The notes under the pieces: generated by a model
The model's database searches: none
Seen by the model: the letters and a program-made list of their open reading frames with translations, nothing else
What the model was told of the DNA's origin: nothing
NCBI GenBank assembly: GCA_012845835.1
Contig: JABAKD010000008.1
Location: 3,213,651 to 3,277,650 of the forward strand
Direction: 5' to 3'
Length of the DNA: 64,000 nt
Origin: Undaria pinnatifida
Taxonomy: Eukaryota; Sar; Phaeophyceae; Laminariales; Alariaceae
Made by a program: the position numbers and the translations under genes
Part shown: positions 1 to 13,120 of the stretch, piece after piece
Numbering within the stretch: the stretch's first letter is position 1
How the letters are laid out: every line of letters starts with the position of its first letter

Positions 1-256
1 GTAATTGAGCACATGTATACCAAGCGTTCCTTTAAAACTGACGATTCGCATCCCTCCCTCTAATAATGCTCAATGACGGAGACAGCACATGGCCACATAC
101 ATCACCTCGCATGCTATATTTGGCAAAACGTATCTCTTGCGTATATTTAGCGATGTCGATAATAATGGTAACTGTATGATGATGGTGACAGTGCATGACC
201 ACATCACCTCGCCTGTTGCATTTGACAATACGTATCTCTTTCTTATAATTAGCGAT

Positions 257-1682
257 GTCAGAAAATAATGGTACCTACAAATATTCTATAAAATATTCTA
301 GCTTTCGATCGATGTATCATACAACAACAAACTATGAAGATTTAACACGTTATTTACTACACTTGAACACTGGGTTGCATGCTGCATCTAACATCAAACC
401 TTCTAGAATAGTAAACATTACAAGCCAGATGATATAAAGGGATGTCTTATTGCTTCATCGTCAGGTTTGTCCCCTTTGAGAATTTATAGTTTCCTCGCAC
501 ATATTGAAATGTCCCGCCCCCCGCCCCCCCCCCCCCCCCCCTCCCCTCCCCCTCCACTGACCTCTTTTTCATAATAAACCCCAACCCTTCCCCCCCCCCG
601 CCCCTCCGTCCCCCGATCCCCCCCCCCCTTCCGCCTAGTCTGTCCAAACACCCCACTCACAATCAAAATCGGCCTGAGTAATAAACACCTATACGCAGTT
701 GATATCACGTCATTATCTTTCTGACCATCCATGACGTAGTTTTCAAATATTTTTCCCCCCAACCCCCCCCCCCCCCCCCCCCCTTCCAACGCCCCCTCTT
801 TTCCGACCACCTACACGATCGCCTAAACCTAGCACCACGCGTATAACAAGCTGCTACATATCATTGATCTCACAGCCGAAGTGTATTTGAATATTATTTG
901 TGACCTAAACCTCCTAAAAATCCCCCCCCCCCCCCCCCCCCCTCTTGCTCTCCCATACTCAAACGCCCCACCAAATATCGAAATCCGCCACATTAATAAA
1001 CACTTCACGCACAAGATATCACCTCATTATCTTTCGAGAGCCATCCATGCCGCTGTGTTTCCCCCCTCCCCCCCCCCATCCCCCCCCTCCCCCCCCCCCC
1101 CGCTCCAACGCCCCCTCTTTCCCGACCACTTGCACGATCGCCTAGACCTAGCACCACGCGTATAACAAGCTGATACATATCTTTGATCTCACAGCCGAAG
1201 TGTATTTGAATATTATTTGTGACCTAAACCTCCTAAAAATCTCCCCCCCCCCCCCCTCTTGCTCTCCCTTACTCAAACGCCCCACCAAATATCGAAATCC
1301 GCCACATTAATAAACACTTCACGCACAGGATATCACCTCATTATCTTTCGAGAGCCATCCATGCCGCTGTGTTCCCCCCCCCCCCCCGCCTCGAACGCCC
1401 CCTTCTTCCCCATCACCCGCACCTTCGCCTAGACCTAGCACCACACGTATAACAAACCCCTCACCTAAAGCCGTCCCCCCCCCCCCCCCCCCCCCCCCGC
1501 CCCCACCCTCCACCCTCCCCCCCCAACCCATCCCAACCCCAACCCCTCGAACACTCCACCCTCTCTTTACTCACTGATTGTACGAATTACCCCAGGATAT
1601 ACATGATAAACTGATGTATTATTTCCAAAAATGTCACATTTATCCCCTCAAAATAATGTATAGTTTCCAGGCACATATTGAG

Positions 1683-1717
<35 letters not shown>

Positions 1718-2110
1718 CCCCCAATAATATACTGGTGCCAAAACCGTCAGATTTATCCCCTCGAAAGGATTTATAGCTTACATGCACAAATTGCCCCTTT
1801 CCCCCCCCCCCCCCGCCCCCCTCCAAACCCGCTCGCTTTTGATCAAAACCAGGCCCCCCTTTCCCTTCACAGCTGTCAGATTTTGTCCCCCTCAGAAACG
1901 GGTTTTATAGTTTCCGCGCACAGACTGACTAAAACCATCCTGTTGACCCTGATAGGTACACTGTAGTTGTAAGGGGAGTCGCCGACCTATATCCTCAATG
2001 AGGACACACAACTCGTAATGCGCGCGATCGGAGTATCACACACAGCTTGCAAAGATGAGTTTCGACGAAATCTTCGATCTCACAGCTGGAGTGTATTTTC
2101 ATTTTTATAA
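257..2110. repeat. Poly-C-rich minisatellite module, copy 1
   Basis: A unique head (about 257-500) and a unique tail (about 1870-2110) flank tandem, degenerate units of roughly 280-320 bp. Each unit carries the sequences CACGCGTATAACAAGC and GACCTAAACCTCCTAAAAA, separated by C-tracts of about 9-30 bases. The same head, units and tail recur at 20.73-22.21 kb, and the tail alone recurs around 34.55-34.76 kb. The long proline or glycine ORFs across it come from the homopolymers and are not genes. Seen directly; the module's function and origin are unknown. Confidence 0.85.
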
Positions 2111-2331
2111 TAATTAATTATTTTCGATGTTAGAGGGAGTCGACATCATAGCTGAAGCATTGCATGCACCCGCCAAAAAATATGACCAGATTAAATCGGA
2201 AGTCAGTCTGGGTAAGTGCTGTTTGAATACGCTGCTGTAGAACGTGTTCTATGTAACCACGCGGCGCTCCCCTATGGCGTAGTTGAGGGGAACACAAGAT
2301 ATTTTATAAAAATATTTCAAGGACGTCAGCC

Positions 2332-2660
2332 GTGAAAGATATTATACACGGAGTCGCACCTGGTTGTCACAGACTCTCGAACACACACCCACACAGAAGC
2401 AGCGCCGTACCTATCGTTGAAGGCTCCACACACATAAACCACACAGGAGTGAGCCGTACCTTGTCGTCACGCTCCACCCTCACGTATATGCGGACAGTAT
2501 CTTGCCATCAAAGTCCGGGTCGTATCTTATTATCTTCCCCGGCCGCCTCTCAGAGAGGCAGCTCCAACACTCCAAAGTTATACACCAAATAATGCCTCGA
2601 CACATAATACGAAACCCAAAATATACGAAATCCTCAAGTATTCGCATACCATAAACACCC
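2332..2660 (-). pseudogene. Ty1/copia pol fragment, duplicated piece
   Basis: This stretch matches 5095-5430 over about 320 bp, including the shared strings CCAAATAATGCCTCGACACA and GCATACCATAAACA. The 5.1-kb copy is continuous with recognisable copia reverse transcriptase, so this is a detached, decayed piece of the same region on the minus strand. No intact frame remains. It could equally be a second, deleted copia insertion. Confidence 0.6.
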
Positions 2661-3930
2661 CTCCTATTCGGTGCGCGATACGATAGGTCCCGAACAGCTT
2701 ATCATCAATTGCCAGGTAAAACGGCGAATCCCAAATTCTATAATAAATCAATGCCAACGTAAAACGGCAATCTGAATATCAACATTGCTACTAGGAAATC
2801 CTACTCTTAGATTATCTCCTAACTAAAGCTTGAACAGTGAAACGTCGTTACAACCGATGTCTTCTTTCACTGTCGAGCTTATCAACACAATTACCTGCAT
2901 GTTAATGCAGGTGTACACGTATCAAGTTAAGAATTTCCCAAGTTAAACGGCAATCTCAACACCAAAGTGTATCAATCTCAGGTTCAGCACAAATCTCCCA
3001 TACCAGATACAAAATAAGACAGTAACTACGGGAAGAGAAAAACCCAACAAGCAAGACTCTGTTGGGAAAACCTTCAAACTTAATCACTAACACCGTCTTT
3101 ACGTAGATATCGTACCGCTCGATAACATCGGCCCCCCTGTTGTGTACTCTGGACGAGCGGAAAACAAAACGTGTCAGATATAGAGCATCTCAAATCGAAC
3201 TATAGCAGCCCCCCTGCTATTAATAGGTGCTCACCACAAGAGTATGCAAAAGGTAACAACTTGTTGCATCTGAATTTAAACGTACTATGGACACTAGTAT
3301 AATTTTGGGTCCCCCGTACGTTGTGCATACTTAACCAATAACCAACGTGTACGTGTTATGATGGGAAAACCCATGCTTAGGGTCGGCTTGCTCGCGTGGG
3401 CCACCTCATGCGGGGCCTTGGTTGCGCGGTGGCAGCTGATAAAAGAGAAGTCCCAGATGTTGATCATTATTTAGAAAAATCCATTATATTATTGTCGCGT
3501 ATCCGAGCATATTATCACAATCAAGACATGGGATGAGTCAAGATCGGCCAGAAGCCGCCCACAAATCAGGGGCAAAAACTGGACCAAAACAAGACTGATA
3601 TAAAGTGCGTACGAACCCCATCGGAATCAACCCAGAACTAAACATACCGTAAAAGGCATGTTTCCAGCGGGGTGGCTGACATTCGGACAACACACCACCA
3701 TCCAATAGAAACCACTCATTTCCCAATACCATACATCCTATATCGCTCGTACATACGTGAATCATGAATCTTGTGTCCGTAGATTACAAAACTATACGGC
3801 TCATCGGACAGGCTGCAAGTACTAGATCTTATATGCATCCTTACTCGGCGCATGAGTACATCCCAATACTTTATCCAACTCCCTAAAAATAACTCTTATC
3901 CGATGCCCGGAAAAAATAGAAAGTAAGTCA
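2661..3930. other. Unassigned sequence left of copia pol
   Basis: No gene is recognisable here. Because the copia element reads on the minus strand, this stretch lies where its 3' end and LTR would be. Several short AAACGGC-containing motifs recur between 2710 and 2960. I could not pair two LTR copies by eye, so no LTR is called. Confidence 0.4.
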
Positions 3931-3939
3931 ATGAAGAAA

Positions 3940-5230
3940 TCAACACAAATTCATCACAGAGTTGCGGTGAAAACGAAACGCCTCCGTGTGCAAGGCTTGG
4001 TGAGAAAAATCAGCATGATGCAGTGCCGACGATACGTTGACAACCTCGAACTCCCCGTTAGCAATACGCTCCCGAAGGAAGTGAAGACGGTCATCAATGT
4101 GCTTACTGTTGGGAATGGTCACAGGGTTTTTCGCCAAATGGATCGCCCCCTGATTATCTTCCTTCTCCGTGGTACACCCAACATCGCGGTCCGGGAAAGT
4201 AAAACTCCAGAGACACCGCATGAAAATCGTCTCGCGAAAACCCGTGGCCATCGCCACATACTCTGCCTCAGTAGACTAAAGCGCAATGGATTTCTGCGTC
4301 CTAGAGTAAAACGATACGCAGGCACCAGCGCACATGACAATTCCATCCGAGACAGACCTTCGGTCGTTGGCCTCGTGCGCATAGTCCGCGTCCACGTACA
4401 AGTCAAGCTGGACTCTATTACCCAGACCCCGATGAAAAGTAATACCATAAGCACTCGTCGACGTGATGTACATTACGATGTACAGCGCTGCCTGCCAATC
4501 AATGCAATACCTTTGGCGCTGCAGAGTACGTTGCCACCGCTCGAACCGCGTTAAGGATGTTCGGGCGGGTCTGGTTCGCCAGCCACATTAAATGCCCTGC
4601 CAACGACTGACAAGGCTCATCAACGTCTGGTTCATCGTGGTCAAACACCTCAAGCTTTAGGTCCACCACCGCAGGGATGCTCTTGCCGCGAGTGACACCA
4701 AACTTCGCTACGGTATTTTCATCTAAAACCTGTTGTGATATCGTCAACGTCCCTGCATCCCAGTCGAGAAAATCGGCCAGCTGCGTACCACTGCGACTCC
4801 CCCAGGTTGATAGGAACGAATTGGTTTAGGTCCTCACAATGTTTGTCACATGACATCTACCCTAAAAAATAGTCTATAGCCCCATCGCAAGTACGCCATC
4901 AACATAACTAATACTACGGTATAAAAACGGCCCCCGCTTCCACCAAACGCATAGCACACGCATAGTCTAAGCCTCACACTGCTCAAAGCCAAGACCCCTC
5001 ATGCCGCGTACCAAGCGATGGTACTATTGCCTCGACGCCTGCTTCAAACCATACAGGCTGCGGCACAACTTGGCCACCTTACCGGATATCGACCCGCACG
5101 GAGCCGCACCTGGTGGTTGTCGCAGACTCTTGAACATACACCCACACAAAAGAAGCGCAGCACCTGTCGTCAAATAAATGCTCCACACGCATAAACCACA
5201 CAGGAGTGAGCCGTACCTTGTCGTCACGCC
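3940..5230 (-). pseudogene. Decayed Ty1/copia reverse transcriptase-RNase H
   Basis: Read right to left on the minus strand, this contains pieces of a copia polyprotein. Near 5024-5075 is the RT block SLYGLKQASRQ, after which the expected tryptophan codon is a stop (TAG). At 4499-4747 is an RT/connection segment with SLAGHLMWLANQTRPNI. At 4276-4473 is the RNase H start with YVDADYAHEANDRRSVSDG. At 3940-4257 is the RNase H end with EDNQGAIHLAKNP and KHIDDRLHFLRER. These blocks are diagnostic of Ty1/copia. The segments lie in different frames with stops between them, so the element is dead. Integrase and gag are not visible. The sequence resumes with a duplicated segment up to about 5430. Confidence 0.85.
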
Positions 5231-5430
5231 CCACCCTCACATGGATGCGGACAGAATTTTGTCATCAAAGTCCGGGTCGTATCTTATTATCATCAGCGAC
5301 TGCCTCTCGGGGAGGAGGCAGCTCCACACTCCGACTCGGGCATACACCAAATAATGCCTCGACACAATACGAACACCCCAAATATCCGCAGACTCGTATC
5401 GAACAACTGCATACCATAAACAAGTGCTAG

Positions 5431-6429
5431 GCCCACATACTGGTATCTACTACATCTATCTCAAGACTCGCATCTGAAACCGACAACACTGCGTGCCACA
5501 CAGGGAATCCAACCAATAATGTACAAATCCGCCGAGACAAAATAAAAGGGACTAACACATAGAAACGAAACAAAATAAGTAACGAGATAAAGTGTTACAA
5601 GCAGCCGGCCTCACCCTGACACCATCCAAACTACTGTTGAGGCCTCGAGAAGTTGAACACTCGGTGTACATATTAACCACTGGCGGAATTCGGGTCGGCG
5701 AGGATCGCACAAAAGCCATAGTTAACTTGCTGACAGATAAAACCATCCGGAGTTGGGATCAGTAGTCGTAGTAGTATTGGTAAACGTACGCAAGTTAACA
5801 ACTAACTAACTGAGATGGAATCACAACACTCCTGGTAGCCCTCACGAAGGAAGACGCCGTCAACGAAGTCGCTAACCGTTGGGGTTCAGAGCACGACCGG
5901 CGTACGCAAAAGTACCACAACTGCTTGTCCAGGCAGGCGCCCGTGCCTCGTGCAGCTCTCTGTCTTGTCTAAAGACTTTTCCACACACGGTGACGCCTCC
6001 GAATCAGGCGCAAGAGCGTTCCTCGCCCGGCAGAAACCGATCCCTTGGCAATAATCTTGTACTTTAGTCAACGTTCTAACGATAGCCAACGCCTCTACTC
6101 TGGTATACTCTAAATAATGTTACGTTGTGGGTGCTGGCAATACAGCACTGGCGACCTAATCTATTGGGTCCACATTTTCTTTAGTGTGGGTGACACACCA
6201 TGCGGCACTGACGTGCCTCTGATCAATGCAGGGCCAATCGGACATGCTAATACGCCGGGCAATCGCATTGCAGTCTTACTTTTTTGATTTCGTACAACAC
6301 AAACTACTGCTGTAGTAGGTAAGCTACAGGTCGCGCCGGATACGCTTTCACGAATGCTAGTGTTCGAGATTCAGCAAGACCTATATTGCTGCGCAGCCCC
6401 TCGCACCCATTTCTGCCTGAACATTCCGG
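5431..6429. other. No gene recognised
   Basis: Only short, frame-broken ORFs of ordinary composition are present. I see no tRNA, repeat or protein motif that I can name. Confidence 0.4.
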
Positions 6430-6696
6430 ATGGCCTCAAGTTTCAAACAGCTCGATCTCCCCGAAAAAGATCAAACTCTCGCCGACGAATTGTCTCACAC
6501 AGAACCAGAACGCAGCGATAGATATATTTTGTACTTCTGTGAAATCAGTATTCGTGAGCGCGACAAAGTTTTAATGCCCGTCCATCAAGAAAAACTCCGC
6601 TCAGCACAACATGCAGTGGAGTACGGACTTAAACATCGATTACTTGGCAGTGCCATGTACCATATGTGCCATGCCAGTAGCCAGTATATATACTGA
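6430..6696 (+). CDS. Hypothetical 88-residue ORF, unsupported function
   Basis: An ATG-initiated frame of 88 residues with a charged, non-repetitive composition (for example LDLPEKDQTLADEL near the start). It could be a small gene or an exon of a larger one, but no splice-consistent partner exon was found and I do not recognise the sequence. A chance ORF is a real alternative. Confidence 0.2.
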   Translation: MASSFKQLDLPEKDQTLADELSHTEPERSDRYILYFCEISIRERDKVLMPVHQEKLRSAQHAVEYGLKHRLLGSAMYHMCHASSQYIY

Positions 6697-8351
6697 CCGT
6701 ATAGTCTACATTGCTGTTTGAGAATCGAGCCATTAGAAGTCATTATATTCGAGCAGGGGGAACCGCCACCACGAGGAGCTACTGGTAGGCTATCTCAGCC
6801 TGCTGGGTATCAACGCTGGCCTCTGCTGTCATTGATGCGAAGTCTAACGCACGAGTTAGAACAGGAAACAGTCAGCATATATACTGTCAGTATGTACTGG
6901 CCGTATTTAGCTGGTATCTGACATACTTGCCTGTAGAACCAGTATATTTGAGGGTTAGGGTGGAGGTGGGACCGCCACCAAGATTAATGAAGCTAACGTA
7001 GCCTGACATCACGGGCGCCCCACCGACGCCTGTCTGTGCTGTTTTTCCTCCCACTTCCTCCCTGGGGGGAGCGCGCTTCTACTTTCAGTAGGCCACAACC
7101 TCACGATAGTCGATTCAAGTTCGTGCCCACCAAGCATTGGAAAGCGATAAGTCCACACTCGCTGAACACTCTGTTCCCGCTTATCATTGCAATATCGAAA
7201 CCCAGGGAGGTTCAACTTTTACATCCGAGCCAGCACACGGAACAATTGGGGAGCATCCGCTGGACGCGCTCTTCGCACCCTGGGCAACCGGGCAGAAACA
7301 TGGGTGTAAGAGGCGGTCGTCATCGATTGCGTCAGAAACAAGTCAAGGGTGTTACTCGGGAGTAAGGGGTGTTTAGTTCCTCAGAACGGACACCGTCCGC
7401 TGCCCTACGGGTTGAAGCCGCGGCGGAAAACGAACCCTCGGCAGACCTACTTCAACAAGTAAGATGTGTTTCTTCCACCTCACTCCCATCCAAACATTGT
7501 CGTTGTATTTTGACATCGTGCCGTTATAGCTGCATCTTTCATGTTTGCGAGGATTACGTTACGATCCTTTCAATGCGAAAATGTTAACGAAGTCCACCAC
7601 GTACGCGGGGAGCAAAAAACAAATTTGACCTGGCCGTGGCCATATTTCGATATCTGGATTCCACAGATTGCCCTGATAGACAGGGCGCGCACATGTCTCT
7701 TGAGACAGAGAGGGGGGGGGGGGGGGGGGGGGTAGAGAGATGGAGGAGAGAGAGACGTGGCGGGAATAGGGACCATGAACGACAAACGCACAGAGAGAGG
7801 ACATACTACCAGTATTTCATACGCACAATTATTTTTTGACGAAGCAGTAGGGAGGGATTGGGAGGGGGGGGGGGGGGGGGGGACGTGGCAGGGGCGAGAC
7901 AACAACCGTCAAATAAACGACCTACACACAACAACCACGAGAAGTGAACACGTACGGTGAGTAGTAGTACTGTACCGCTGTGCCGTAGTATATAGGCGTT
8001 ATATACCAGGTACAGTATACCACTCCAGGATCTCGACCAGATGCCATCAGGGGCTTGTGTGCCTGCACCTCAAGCTTTGAGTTTTGAAAAGGTTCGTTTC
8101 GATTCGCGAGAGGACGAGAGAGAAGAGCAGGAATGACGTCCGAGTTTGAAATCTTGAAAAATCGACGTGAACATTTTTAGGGTCATACGCAACCACGATA
8201 AATCCACACATACGACTGCTGTGCATAGCAGCAGGGAAGAGCAATGCCGACTGAAGAAAGCGCCGTGGCCCTGTTTGGGCTGCTGTACGCGAGCCGAATT
8301 TGACGGTCCTGACAAGTTGCCGCCCCAAACCAACCGCCAAGGCGTTTTGCC
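6697..8351. other. Unassigned sequence with poly-G tracts
   Basis: No gene is supported. An open stretch at about 7140-7376 (plus strand) has a reasonable composition but starts without an ATG. Two uninterrupted G-tracts of about 20 bases lie near 7711-7731 and 7863-7882; the glycine- and proline-rich ORFs around them are homopolymer artefacts. Confidence 0.4.
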
Positions 8352-8429
8352 CATCAAAACGAAATAGATCGGTAGAACATCAAAACGAAACAGATCGGTA
8401 GAACATCAAAACGAAACAGGTCGGTAGAA
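8352..8429. repeat. Three tandem 26-bp repeats
   Basis: Three consecutive units begin at 8352, 8378 and 8404, each starting CATCAAAACGAAA and ending GGTAGAA. The units differ by one or two bases. Confidence 0.9.
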
Positions 8430-10111
8430 CAGGCCCAATAGTTTGCTGAAGGCACCCAGGTCGCTCAATGACAGCACACACTGACCCTTGCGTTACTGGC
8501 TCAGGCCGCCCCCACCGTGACAGGGCTTTTTGCGCCTTCATTGGTAGCTAAAAACATTCATTGAGCGGCGCAAAGTTGGCGCCGGGCGAATTCGTGGCGC
8601 AAACAAGCTACTTTTTCTCAAACATTCAAATACATTTCTGCCACCCCACGCGCTACCACCGCGAACAGCGCACACGAGCTCCGAATAACGAACCCGGTAC
8701 GCATAGCGATATGTGCATCTGGCTATTCGGGCGCTGTAGCAACGACTCGCTTTGATGCCCGCGCAGTGTGTGTGGGTCGAATGCCTGCACACATACACTC
8801 TTTCGAACACGCACAGCCCCCACGAGCAGTGGGCGACGCGCAGCAGAGAGGGGTGGATGGCGCAACTTTGGTTCGAACGTCCGGGCTGCCAGTCAACCAC
8901 AAGAATCGCACACATAGCTTGACTGGTAAATGCATATGAACCACCTCGAGCACAAGGCGGTAACTTTTGCCTTTGCCGAGCGATCGGATTTTTCTTTCGT
9001 AATCATCCCGTTGCCACAGCCGCTCTCCGAAAAACTGCGGCATTCTTCCGATCTACACGGCAATCGAGGGCATACTTCTCTCTTCTGTAATACAGGCGGC
9101 GGTGCCTCGTCCAGGAGCACTTAAACACGGTGACCAGAAATATGAGGATGGATTTTGAAATGGGAACTGACGGAAATAAATAAATAAATATATTTACCCG
9201 GATTGGTACCCTCCGAAGGTGCCTTCGACATAATTGGAAACCTTCGAAGGTGCCTTCGAAGGTACCTTCGAAGGGTATCTATGGGCACCAAAAAGTATGC
9301 CATGCCCGGGCATTACCACGGCAGGCTTACCTTCCTTCATTTTGCGTGATGGAGCGTCGACTTTATTGGGCGAGTGAGTGTGACCCGCTGTGCGTGTCAA
9401 CGCTTTTAAAACATGCGTGCTCGTGACACAAATACTACATGTGTATACACGGATGTCGTGGTTTATGTTATTGCATCCGCTTCTCCCCTCCTCCTGTACA
9501 CGAGGTAGGGAATAGTGCCAACTATCTGTTTTTCCCCTCCCCCGCTTTTCACGTAATATAAGCACTGCATCCTGCCTTAGCTACCTACCCGTGGCGGGTC
9601 TGTTGGTTTGTTTATTATTTCGTATTCGGCAAAGCTCGCGATTGCACCGGTGAACGCCAGGAAGGACCTAGGGGAGTATTATACCGGTACGTTTTGGGAC
9701 ATTGGTGATCATGATATGATTTAGAGAGCCCACGGTTATCAAACAAGCATGCAAGAAGGGGGGCACGAGAAGGGAAAAATAACAGCCCCATGAGAAGAAG
9801 CAAAACACGTGAGGACAACAACTCACAACAACTCAGGTAATGAAGAAGGAAGGGGCCACATCGGAGGCACCCCACCATCGCAGACTCTAGCCCTAAACAA
9901 ACTGGTAACAGCAGTACGACGAAAGGGACTGGGCAAGAAATCATATGCAAAACGATCGATGGCACGCCACTTCCTCAACAAAATATGAACCATGTTTTAT
10001 GATGCGTACTTTTTTTGTGGCACGAATACTATTACAGAAACCCCACAATAAAATGCCAACCAGACAAAGTCATATATATGACATCTCACTCATTCCTTAC
10101 TCTCCGTCCAT
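8430..10111. other. No gene recognised; small palindromic repeat
   Basis: Overlapping short ORFs on both strands show no recognisable domain. Around 9208-9275, CCTTCGAAGG-type palindromes repeat several times (GGTGCCTTCGAAGGTACC), forming a small self-complementary cluster. Confidence 0.4.
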
Positions 10112-10250
10112 GACAAGGAAGGGGCTGTTGAGAAATGAAAGAGTTTTTTTTTGTCGGACAGTGATGACAAGGAAGGGGTTGTTGTGATATGAAAGTGTTT
10201 TTTTTTCCAGACTGATGACAAGGAAGGGGCTGTTGAGAAGGAAGGGGGGG
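10112..10250. repeat. Tandem ~52-bp repeat
   Basis: Units beginning GACAAGGAAGGGG start at 10112, 10166 and 10217, followed by a partial fourth unit. Each full unit contains a T-tract of about nine bases. Confidence 0.85.
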
Positions 10251-10436
10251 TTGACATGGGCCCTGAATGACCCAGTTGCCAACAAATGAAACAGTTGGCA
10301 TGATACAGTACATCCACATGTAGAAAGCAGTACCTATATTGACGAGACTTTCATATGATCGGGAGCACCGGTTCATTTTATTACTCAGTTTGCGGCAAGC
10401 AGACCAATATGCAGAAGTGTACCAATCTCGACAACC

Positions 10437-12941
10437 TCAGTTGAAAACACCGGTTGTAACCCTGACAAAATAAACACACTGCACCTTGAAATGGCCGGCG
10501 CTGTGAGCTGAGCGGAACGAACTGGAGATCTTCGTCAAAAGCATACCCCGTTTGTCCTCGTCCATCACGTAAAATTCAACGGGGCGCCCCTTCTCAAGAG
10601 CCGTCTCGGCCACCGTCGTTGTCTCAACACCAATGCCCAGCACGGTATCTCCCACGTTCGTGAACCTGTGTGGGAGAAGGGGGGGGGGGGGGGTAGGTGG
10701 GTGTTGACGGTAGCCAAACAGAAATGGGTCGGGTATGTACCGCCGTGGTAATAAATTGCAAATGGGGCTGTTGGATGACATTTGTCAGTTTGTTCGCAAG
10801 CGCATACCCAAGCACCCTACTTCGGCGGCCCCCTAATAATCTATACGATCGATCATCTCACGTTCCACGTATACAAAATGACCCACGATGAAGTTGATAA
10901 ACATCAACACATACGCATGACTATTGGAAAGCACAAGCGGGGACAACGGGAAACGTACCGCCCGACCAAAAGCTTTACGACGGTCGGGGGGAAGAAGCTA
11001 AGCGACCCGCCGTTTGGCTCTCCAGCCGGCCAGGCCTGCAGACAGACGATCTGCTTGGCATGGGGCATAACCCCACGGCTGTGGCCATTGGTGTCTCCAG
11101 GAACCACACGCTTGTTGCAGGTGAACGTCTGATCGGCAGCGCCTGATCGATGTACTAGCAGGACCAGTTCCGTCTGATTGCGTAGATGGTCCTCTTGGCC
11201 CTTTTTGATGGCGTCCCCAGCTACGGTCTCGTACGTCACGACTAGGGGGTTTTCCTCCACAACAACGTTATTGGTGTCTGCGAGGGCGTCTGGACGTATG
11301 AAGGGGAAGAATATATATAATATATGTCCGGTTAACGAGCGTGACGCATGATTGCAACAGGAAGGCATGGGTGTGGATGATGTGTACTATTGTGTTAGGG
11401 TCTAACTACCATGTTGAACGCGAGTTGCATACGTACAAACGAAGGGAGGGATGAAAGGGGAAAGTTGCAACAACACGAGGTAGTGTGAAGTGTACCTATA
11501 TCCTTGCGGAGACAAAATGATCGCGAACAATTTGCATCCTCACCGCCATCCATTTTTTCTACTTGTACCCCCCCCCCCCCCCGCTTTCATGCCAAACGAA
11601 CAAGACTTAGAACACTTAGGCGTGACAACGACAATCAGGCAGGCAGCATAAAGGCTGTGAAGGGTTTAAGGAGATACGATATCAGAGGTTCACGACGTAG
11701 GCAACACACGACAGTCACGTGGGCCAGCAGAACACCTAGCAGTAGCATCCTTCGACCTCGCCCCGGGGGGCATATGGTTTTTGGTGAGGAATAACACAAA
11801 CGATTTTTCTCAAAAGATAGAATGAGAAAAGTCTGAGGAGCCTTGGTTCCCCCCGGACGTCGTGCTGGAATCGTCTTCACCACGCCCCGGGGTACGATTA
11901 AAACCACACAACACAATGCCGATAAAGCATCGATTATACCCACGATGTCGGGTTTACCAGCATGTACTACAGCAGCAGTAGCAAGGATTAAAAGAAAATC
12001 AAAGTAAACCATCGCACAACACAATCAGAGTAATCATACGTAACACCTTGGACACAATACCTAATTACACTTGAAAGTACAGCAGTACTTAGACAACAGC
12101 AAAATTGCCGAGACGAAATCTGTCCAATTTCTGCAAACAAACCGTGTGCTGCTCAAGTAACTCGACGAAAACAAATATCCCGGAGCGAGCTCGCAAACGT
12201 CACAATAGGGGCGAACTAAAGTGAAAATAACCCCGGCGAACTCAAGTTATATCGCGGCTGTCTTCAACGAATCCTTCGGTAGGAACGGTCGCAAGGCCAA
12301 CTAGAAACACACGCACCTCCGAAGACACTCGCAACTGTGAACCAGGGACGAGGCAAAGCCAGAGCCAGCGTTCCCTGTGGATGGAGAGCGTCGACCAACG
12401 ACTGGAGGGTGATCCTGACGGACCGTAGCGAGGCCTCGGTGTTGTTGAGCAGATGTGTCTCCCTGGAAAAGTTGACGATAGCAAGCATCGGAGGTTTGTT
12501 GACCTCCAGAGGAGTGCCACCGCTGTAGGCTTTAGACCTACCGCTGAACAGCTGTCCGTCGTGTATGGCAGTGCATCTGGACCTGCAATACGAGAGAGGC
12601 ACGGATTGGTGTTGGACGCATAGTGATAGGGCGGTTCACAAAAGCGGCATGCAGTAGCGGGATCAGGGGTGCCCTTCACATCGCACTAGAGCCCACACAC
12701 TTACAAAATCTGCAGGTTACGCAGGTAGTCCCAGATAACAGTAGAACCGCAATGCTGCTGATGGTACTGCCGTACACCAGAAGCACCACTGGTTATGTCT
12801 AGACAGGAACAGGTGCTGTCGTGACATGACCACCGCAGACCTAGAAAATTGTGCGATAAGTAGCAGCACCTTGATGTATCATGTACCGCAGCAGGTACGC
12901 TCGAGCAAAAGCAGAGAGTGGTACGACATATACGCGGTCAT
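10437..12941 (-). CDS. Unknown multi-exon protein, about 370 residues
   Basis: I assembled this gene from splice sites with compatible phases. Minus-strand exons, in order: 12941-12899 (ATG; donor GTACCT, tentative), 12840-12705 (donor GTAAGT), 12582-12317 (donor GTGCGT), 11864 to about 11757 or 11736 (two phase-equivalent donors), 11289-10959 (donor GTACGT), and 10665-10437 ending in TGA. All acceptors end in AG and every join keeps frame. The N-terminal third is cysteine-rich (CHDSTCSCLD) and is followed by a smooth soluble-looking sequence (HLLNNTEASLRSV; LHPQGTLALALPRPWF). The last exons contain FYVMDEDKRGMLLTK. I do not recognise the family. The first exon and the fourth donor are the weakest points. 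Its stop lies about 7 kb from the start of the upstream gene in the same orientation, and the two could be one transcription unit. Confidence 0.6.
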
Positions 12942-13120
12942 TTCAATCACATAAATACTTTTATGTGTAGGGTTGGATGAGATCGCATGAGCACCGTTTC
13001 GGCCAGTAGAGCCAGGACGCCAGGAAGGTTGAAGCAGTACAGCAGTGTCACGAAAACAACATGAAACAAATAAAAAGATAACAATACTGAGGACAGAAAT
13101 GTTTAGCATCACAAGCGACC

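Noticed and set aside
447-1826. Glycine- or proline-rich ORFs over the C-tracts
   Set aside because: They are direct translations of homopolymers inside a minisatellite and have no independent support.
3931-4554. Plus-strand 207-codon ORF
   Set aside because: It is the antisense shadow of copia RNase H, whose motifs are clear on the minus strand.
8352-8429. CRISPR-like short array
   Set aside because: The 26-bp units are directly tandem with no spacers, and the context is eukaryotic.
12995-13086. Extra exon joining the two unknown genes
   Set aside because: Phase would fit, but the implied intron is only about 38 nt and the sequence is AT-rich and intron-like.
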